Source of the DNA: an uncultured Oscillospiraceae bacterium
Lineage (GTDB): Bacteria > Bacillota > Clostridia > Oscillospirales > Acutalibacteraceae
Direction of reading: 5' to 3'
Assembly: GCA_900543305.1 (NCBI GenBank)
Contig: UQQZ01000120.1
Coordinates: 1-5,324 of the forward strand
Length of the DNA stretch: 5,324 bases
A program made the position numbers and the translations under genes. The notes under the pieces are model-generated. The model ran no database searches and was not told the DNA's origin. It saw only the letters and a program-made list of their open reading frames with translations. Positions 4,945 to 5,324 of the stretch are shown here, piece by piece (the stretch's first letter is position 1; each line of letters opens with the position of its first letter).

Positions 4945-5324
4945 ATGGATATCATTGAATTGACCAGAGAACTGGGAAAAGCCCTGCAGAATGATCAGCG
5001 CTATCTGGATATGGTGGCAGCACGGCAGGCCAGTGATGAGGATGAAAGCTTGCAGCAGGCCATCGGCGAGTTCAATCTCAAGCGCATGGCCATCAGCAAC
5101 GAGGCCCAGAAGGAAGACCGCAACGACGAGACTCTCACTCGCCTCAACGAGGAATTCCGGGCTGTCTACGAGCAGATTATGCAGAACGAGCACATGCTCC
5201 GCTATAACGACGCTAAAAACGACTTTGATGCCCTGCTTCAGCGGATTACCGGCATCATTGGCCTGTGCGCCGACGGTGAGGATCCTGAAACCTGCGATTA
5301 CGATGCAGCTTCCTGCGGCGGCAA
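4945..5324 (+). CDS. YlbF/YmcA-family (Com_YlbF) protein, 3' end outside window
   Basis: The first 126 codons are present and still open at the window edge. The protein is almost wholly helical, with a charged heptad-like pattern from MDIIELTRELGKAL through about residue 105 (DMVAARQA at 22-29, NEEFRAVYEQIM at 68-79), which matches the small Com_YlbF family. In B. subtilis YlbF and YmcA form the Y-complex with YaaT; it binds [4Fe-4S] clusters and affects RNase Y-dependent mRNA processing, competence, biofilm and sporulation. Cys108, Cys117 and Cys124 near the visible end, with CGG at 124-126, suggest the start of a cysteine-rich tail of the kind that could hold Fe-S, but the tail is cut off. 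Position directly after miaB matches ymcA in B. subtilis, where cotE and mutS lie close by. Codons become notably C-rich from about 5070. Whether it is the YlbF or YmcA orthologue cannot be decided here. Confidence 0.8.
   Translation, partial: MDIIELTRELGKALQNDQRYLDMVAARQASDEDESLQQAIGEFNLKRMAISNEAQKEDRNDETLTRLNEEFRAVYEQIMQNEHMLRYNDAKNDFDALLQRITGIIGLCADGEDPETCDYDAASCGG

Noticed and set aside
4903..5193. Minus-strand open frame across the YlbF-family start
   Set aside because: It runs through the terminator and ribosome binding site of the plus-strand gene, and its hydrophobic look comes from the antisense of a charged helical protein.
1..5324. CRISPR array, tRNA or rRNA gene, insertion sequence or phage features
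   Set aside because: No regularly spaced repeats, cloverleaf-like segments, transposase motifs or terminal inverted repeats were seen on either strand.

Overview
The window looks like chromosomal DNA of a gut-type Clostridia (Bacillota), most likely near Oscillospiraceae. The evidence is strong AGGAGG-type ribosome binding sites, close-to-consensus sigma-A promoters, a TTG start, roughly half GC by eye, and the gene pair miaB followed by a YlbF/YmcA-family gene, which is a Firmicutes arrangement (ymcB-ymcA in Bacillus subtilis). The taxon is inferred from style and synteny, not from a search.

Layout. Bases 1-48 are the last codons of an unidentified upstream gene. An AT-rich stretch of about 90 bases follows, then a strong hairpin with a T-run (142-173) that abuts the ribosome binding site of a complete glycoside hydrolase family 2 enzyme (189-2636, 815 aa, beta-galactosidase-like, cytoplasmic). 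A bidirectional terminator (2654-2695) separates it from a convergent gene on the minus strand (2724-3155) for a small BlaI/MecI/CopY-like winged-helix repressor. A divergent control region (3156-3396) carries a near-consensus promoter for each direction, repeated boxes, and a UUCG-capped hairpin at the predicted miaB mRNA 5' end. Then come miaB (3397-4803, tRNA methylthiotransferase), a probable terminator (4867-4904), and the first 126 codons of a YlbF/YmcA-family gene that runs off the right edge (4945-5324).

How the parts may work together. The glycosidase and the BlaI-like gene may form a local regulatory pair. The 9-mer CACTTTACT occurs once upstream of the glycosidase (90-98) and once, same sense relative to the gene, in the repressor's own promoter (3232-3240 on the minus strand). 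A near-copy overlaps the repressor's -10. This suggests an autoregulated repressor that also controls the glycosidase, which is inference. BlaI-type repressors are best known from beta-lactamase and copper systems, and no BlaR1/MecR1-type sensor is present in the window. MiaB and the YlbF/YmcA protein are housekeeping or developmental genes; in B. subtilis the latter family forms the Y-complex with YaaT, which affects RNA processing, competence, biofilm and sporulation.

Most of the window is ordinary genome content. The points worth a second look are regulatory: the shared 9-mer, the terminator-like hairpin with an alternative pairing just before the glycosidase, the 10-bp-phased motif in the divergent region, and the 5' hairpin of miaB.
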